Part shown: positions 60,483 through 64,000 of the stretch, piece after piece
Layout: the number at the start of each line of letters is the position of its first letter
How positions within the stretch are numbered: position 1 is the stretch's first letter
Origin: Bacteroidales bacterium
Lineage (GTDB): Bacteria > Bacteroidota > Bacteroidia > Bacteroidales > WCHB1-69
Length of the DNA stretch: 64,000 nucleotides
Direction: 5' to 3'
NCBI GenBank assembly: GCA_017615795.1
Contig: JAFZZK010000028.1
Location: forward strand, 1 to 64,000
Program-made: the position numbers and the translations under genes
The notes under the pieces: generated by a model
The model's database searches: none
Seen by the model: only the letters and a program-made list of their open reading frames with translations
What the model was told of the DNA's origin: nothing

Positions 60483-61460
60483 ATGTATAACATTGCTGTG
60501 ATTGCCGGCGGCGACTCCGGCGAATATGAAATCTCGTTAAAAACGGCCGACAACATCTACAACCAGCTCGACCGCAAGTTGTTCAATCCCTATTTGATCC
60601 ACTTTAAGGGAAGCGATTGGAGCTATACTTCCGAAAGCGGCCTCAAGTATCCCATCGACAAAAACGATTTCTCCCTGCACATCGACGGGCAGCACACGAC
60701 TTTCGACGTGGCATTCATTGCCATCCACGGCACACCGGGCGAGAACGGCAAGTTGCAAAGCTACTTCGAGATGATTGGACAACCCTATACGGGATGCAAG
60801 AGCTTTTGCTCCGCGCTCACCTTCAACAAATATTTTTGCAACATCGCCGTTGCCAAGGCCGGCATCCCCATCTCACCGTCGCTGCACTATTACGACACCG
60901 ATTCTTATGAGCCCGAGCATATCGAGCAAGTTTGCGGCTACCCCTGTTTCGTCAAGGCGTGCAACTCCGGTTCCAGCGTGGGTGTCACAAAGGTCCACAA
61001 CCGCGAGGAACTGGCCGGCGCATTTGCCGAAGCTTTCAAGTACGACAACCAGCTGATGGTCGAGAAGTTCGTGCGCGGACGCGAAATGACTTGCGGCGTC
61101 ACCTCTGTTTACGGTGATGTGCGCGTGCTGGCCGTCACCGAGGTGGTCGCCACCAACGAATTCTACGACTACGACGCCAAATACTCCGCTGTCGGGCACA
61201 AACTGCTCACTCCTGCGGACATCCCGGCAGACCAAGAGAAAATCATCCGCGAGTATGCCAAGCGCATTTTCCGCCGCCTTGATTGCCGTGGCGTCGTGCG
61301 CGTCGACTTCATTCTGTCCGAAGACGACGGCGTGCCATACTTCCTCGAAGTCAACACCATCCCCGGCCAAACAGCCTTGAGCATCGTGCCCGGGCAGGTG
61401 ACGTACAATAATTTGGATATAAAAGAGTTTTACACCAAGATGATTCTTGAAGCGTTGTAG
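60483..61460 (+). CDS. ddl: D-alanine--D-alanine ligase
   Basis: A 325-residue ATP-grasp enzyme. IAVIAGGDSGEYEISLKTA is the N-terminal substrate site, AIHGTPGENGKLQSYFEM and PCFVKACNSGSSVGVTKV form the ATP-grasp, and RVDFILSEDDGVPYFLEVNTIPG holds the metal-binding residues. It makes the D-Ala-D-Ala end of peptidoglycan precursors. Two cell-wall hydrolase-type genes follow. Confidence 0.96.
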   Translation: MYNIAVIAGGDSGEYEISLKTADNIYNQLDRKLFNPYLIHFKGSDWSYTSESGLKYPIDKNDFSLHIDGQHTTFDVAFIAIHGTPGENGKLQSYFEMIGQPYTGCKSFCSALTFNKYFCNIAVAKAGIPISPSLHYYDTDSYEPEHIEQVCGYPCFVKACNSGSSVGVTKVHNREELAGAFAEAFKYDNQLMVEKFVRGREMTCGVTSVYGDVRVLAVTEVVATNEFYDYDAKYSAVGHKLLTPADIPADQEKIIREYAKRIFRRLDCRGVVRVDFILSEDDGVPYFLEVNTIPGQTALSIVPGQVTYNNLDIKEFYTKMILEAL

Positions 61461-61511
61461 AATCGCGTTCGCAAGAATGCGGGCGTTTCACCACCAAACA
61501 TTCTCCTTTTG

Positions 61512-62594
61512 ATGAAGAAAACATATACCATCCTCACCACCCTGCTTTGTCTGATCTTCACCGTCGGGCTACACGCGCAGTACAATGAAAACGACATCCG
61601 CACATACATCGAACAATACCAGGAGGTGGCCATACAGAAGATGACCGAATACAAGATTCCGGCCAGCATCACACTTGCACAGGGCATCTTCGAGAGCGCC
61701 TGCGGCAAAAGCCGACTCGCCACCGAAGGCAACAACCACTTCGGCATCAAATGCCATGTTGACTGGAATGGTGACACCATCCTTATCGACGACGACGAGC
61801 TGCAAGAGTGCTTCCGCCGCTATCCCAGCGTAGATGAATCCTACACCGACCACTCGCTTTTCCTGACCAAACGGCAACGCTACGCCAACCTGTTCCAACT
61901 TGACATCCTCGACTACCCCGCCTGGGCACGCACACTCAAGCAGGACGGCTACGCCACCAACCCACAATATGCCGACCGCCTCATCAGCCTCATCGAGCGG
62001 TTCAACATCGCCCGACTCGACACGCTGTGCCTGCAACGCCAGGGCGTGGACGTACCCATGGTCACCTACAAGCCGCGCAACACGGAACCCACACCCGTTG
62101 CCTCCAAGGACCCACACGCCAAGCCCATAGGCAATACAGGCAAAAAGCCCGACATTGAAATCGCCCCCGTCGCACCCAAGCCCAAACCCGCCAACGGGCA
62201 ACTCAAGGTCTTCACCGCCATCGGCAACGATTTCCCCGCCGGTGACAGCCCCTTCAGCTACCGCAAGGTGTTCGAAAACAACCACACCTTTTTTGTCATA
62301 GCCCAAAATGGCGACACTTACGAGCGCATCGCCAAAGACGTACAGGTTACCCCTGAGAACCTCCGTAAGTTCAACGACGTGCTTGACAACGGGCAACCCG
62401 TGGAGAATGAGATCGTCTACATCGAGGCGAAAGCCAAGACCAACAACGCACGCGTACACGAGGTGCAGGCCGGCGAGACCCTCCGCTACATCGCCCAACG
62501 TTATGGCGTGCAACTCCACTATATCCTAAAATACAATACACTCGACATAAACTCCGTTATATACCCCGGAAACCAAATTTTGCTAAAACACTAA
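61512..62594 (+). CDS. Secreted glucosaminidase (GH73-like) with LysM domains
   Basis: A 360-residue protein from ATG 61512 (the codon before it is TTG). The signal peptide ends at GLHAQ (residue 23). The glucosaminidase domain (25-170) has ITLAQGIFESACGKS with Glu61 in the place of the GH73 catalytic acid, then EGNNHFGIKCH and YTDHSLFL. After a Pro/Lys linker come two LysM repeats (FFVIAQNGDTYERIAKDVQV and VQAGETLRYIAQRYGVQL) that bind peptidoglycan. It should cut the glycan chain. A paralogue follows 11 bases downstream. Confidence 0.92.
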   Translation: MKKTYTILTTLLCLIFTVGLHAQYNENDIRTYIEQYQEVAIQKMTEYKIPASITLAQGIFESACGKSRLATEGNNHFGIKCHVDWNGDTILIDDDELQECFRRYPSVDESYTDHSLFLTKRQRYANLFQLDILDYPAWARTLKQDGYATNPQYADRLISLIERFNIARLDTLCLQRQGVDVPMVTYKPRNTEPTPVASKDPHAKPIGNTGKKPDIEIAPVAPKPKPANGQLKVFTAIGNDFPAGDSPFSYRKVFENNHTFFVIAQNGDTYERIAKDVQVTPENLRKFNDVLDNGQPVENEIVYIEAKAKTNNARVHEVQAGETLRYIAQRYGVQLHYILKYNTLDINSVIYPGNQILLKH

Positions 62595-62605
62595 TACATT
62601 ATACT

Positions 62606-63925
62606 ATGAAAAAAACAATTCTCCTCACCGTCATCATAGCGGGCTACCTTTTCGCCAACGCCCAATACACCATGGACGACCAGGTCTATGACTACATCGA
62701 CATGTACAAGGACTTGGCCATGCAGGAGATGGAGATCTACAAGATCCCTGCCAGCATCACCTTGGCGCAGGCCATCTATGCCTCCAAAGCCGGCACAAAC
62801 CGCGTGGCGCGAGAGGCCAACAACCACTTCGGCATCACTTGCCATAGTAATGAATGGACGGGCGAAACATACTACGAAACCGACAACCACAGCAGCGACT
62901 ATTGCTTCCGCAAGTACGCCTCCGTCACCGAGTCGTATCGTGACCATTCCCTGTTCCTGTCGCAACGCAGCCGCTATGTGCGCCTCTTCTATTATCCCAT
63001 CACAGACTACAAGACCTGGGCGCAAGGGCTCAAGGAGGCCGGTTACTCCGGCAACCCGCGCTACGCCGACACCTTGATTTCCATTATCGAGAAATATTTC
63101 CTCATGCACTACGACCGCAAGGTTGCCCAGAAAATCGGCGACTCATCCGCATTGAAGGAGGTCTCCGCCCCGCATCTGCTCCGCGTAGACGAGGACATTA
63201 TTCTCGGAGCACCCAAGCCCATGCCTCAACCCCGGACGCAACCGTCCACACAACCCGCCCAACCAACACAACCCGTTCAGCAGCCTGTCCAGCAACCCGT
63301 CCAACAGCCCGTCCAGCAGCCTGCACAACAACCCACATCACAGCAACAACCCGCGACACAGCCGTCCACGCCCACCTACAACCCGCCCTCTTCGCGTTCC
63401 AAGGCAGACACCATGGTGATGAACGGCATCGAGGTCATTGTCAACAAAACAGAGCGTTCGCAAACACCGAAGTACGACACCATCAAGGCGACCATCCCGA
63501 ACAACACGCCCGAGAAGATTCAGGGCAAGAACGTCTTCACCCTCAACCCATACGCTGTGCCCTTCAAGTCGGCCTACTACCCCTACACCTCGCGTCCGGC
63601 CTACGAGAACAACAAAACGAAATTTATCATCGCCAAGGCAGGCGACACCTACAAGAAACTCGCCGCCGCATTGCAGCTGAGCGAGAAGAACCTGCGCCTC
63701 TACAACGATGTGTATGACGAGTCGGAGCCCATCGAGGACGAGGTCATCTACGTAGAGATGAAAAGCACCAAGTCGCCCGTGGAGTACCACACGCTTGAAG
63801 AGGGGGACACTTACCGCTACATCGCCCAAAAATACGGCATACAACTCAAACTCATCATCAAACGCAACAGCGGAGCCATCAGCAGTTACGGCATTGGCGA
63901 CAAAATTTGCCTCGGCTGCAAATAA
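62606..63925 (+). CDS. Paralogous glucosaminidase-like LysM protein with the catalytic Glu replaced by Ala
   Basis: A 439-residue protein with a signal peptide ending at FANAQ (residue 20). The domain order is as in the preceding gene: a glucosaminidase-like domain (21-160; ITLAQAIYASKAG, EANNHFGITCH, YRDHSLFL), a long Pro/Gln-rich linker with repeated QQPV units (around 205-260), and two LysM repeats (FIIAKAGDTYKKLAAALQL and LEEGDTYRYIAQKYGIQL). Ala59 stands where the paralogue has Glu61, so the domain may bind but not cut glycan. The linker is much longer than in the first gene. The frame is complete and clearly under coding constraint. Confidence 0.88.
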   Translation: MKKTILLTVIIAGYLFANAQYTMDDQVYDYIDMYKDLAMQEMEIYKIPASITLAQAIYASKAGTNRVAREANNHFGITCHSNEWTGETYYETDNHSSDYCFRKYASVTESYRDHSLFLSQRSRYVRLFYYPITDYKTWAQGLKEAGYSGNPRYADTLISIIEKYFLMHYDRKVAQKIGDSSALKEVSAPHLLRVDEDIILGAPKPMPQPRTQPSTQPAQPTQPVQQPVQQPVQQPVQQPAQQPTSQQQPATQPSTPTYNPPSSRSKADTMVMNGIEVIVNKTERSQTPKYDTIKATIPNNTPEKIQGKNVFTLNPYAVPFKSAYYPYTSRPAYENNKTKFIIAKAGDTYKKLAAALQLSEKNLRLYNDVYDESEPIEDEVIYVEMKSTKSPVEYHTLEEGDTYRYIAQKYGIQLKLIIKRNSGAISSYGIGDKICLGCK

Positions 63926-64000
63926 GACATCCTTTTCTACAAATCACACCGATTAAAGCATTGCTTTTCTGCGACCAAACACAGACCTATAATTCACGAT

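Noticed and set aside
63250..63345. Regular repeats resembling a small array
   Set aside because: They encode the Pro/Gln linker of the LysM protein in frame; spacing and length do not fit CRISPR.

Overview
The window looks like chromosomal DNA of an anaerobic member of the Bacteroidota, most likely Bacteroidales. Three things point there. Most genes or operons are preceded by the Bacteroidota -7 promoter motif TAnnTTTG, a few with TTG about 19-20 bases upstream. There are two proteins with type IX secretion (T9SS) sorting domains and a PorW/SprE-like T9SS lipoprotein. The family mix also fits: S41 peptidase with signal peptide, OmpA-like and TonB-C proteins, DUF2156, HlpA-like glycosyltransferase, OprP-type porin. 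A flavodiiron protein and an EFR1-type ferredoxin suggest anaerobic life with some oxygen exposure. No phage, insertion sequence, CRISPR array or rRNA operon was seen.

Layout. 1-1.8 kb: end of a large repeat-containing surface protein, then tRNA-Ala(CGC) on the minus strand. 2.0-8.3 kb: a tripartite RND efflux system (TolC-like, adaptor, pump) followed by a small PII-like protein. 8.4-15.7 kb: an accessory stretch with an EFR1 flavodoxin/ferredoxin, a secreted unknown, an ADP-ribosyltransferase-like DUF3990 gene overlapping a conserved partner, an MmcQ/YjbR gene, a Fic protein with a near-ideal palindromic operator, an S41 peptidase 1 base behind fic, and a T9SS esterase. Related intergenic repeats, two of which contain a promoter, lie between these genes. 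15.9-24.1 kb: envelope and housekeeping genes (TonB-C/OmpA-like protein, dCMP deaminase, radical SAM, riboflavin synthase, PorW, bactofilin, AtpZ, flavodiiron protein). 24.2-29.6 kb: a DUF2156-GNAT fusion on the minus strand, diverging from an overlapping operon M23 peptidase-phoH-lpxK-punA.

29.7-32.6 kb (minus): GT2, steroid-5-alpha-reductase-like membrane protein, a Rieske-like lipoprotein without its histidine ligands, and a predicted beta-barrel. 32.7-36.9 kb: rpsO, pnp and a MutS-family ATPase. 37.0-44.0 kb: two SGNH hydrolases and an MBOAT acyltransferase in one overlapping unit (probable surface O-acetylation), then a GT4 glycosyltransferase and a flippase. 44.0-51.1 kb (minus): a membrane-anchored AraC regulator, the cysHND sulfate assimilation genes and pstSCAB, with a phosphate-type porin divergent from pstS. 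52.7-58.4 kb (minus): trmH, HU, fmt, ribH, a TPR protein, an HlpA-like glycosyltransferase and DUF1015. 58.5-63.9 kb: an MsbA-like ABC exporter, ddl, and two tandem glucosaminidase-LysM proteins, the second of which has lost the expected catalytic glutamate.

The strongest leads for something undescribed are the DUF3990/partner pair with the autoregulated-looking fic-S41 unit beside it, the inactive-looking glucosaminidase paralogue, the ligand-less Rieske-like lipoprotein, and the promoter-carrying dispersed repeats. All family assignments rest on reading motifs in the translated sequence; no database search was run.
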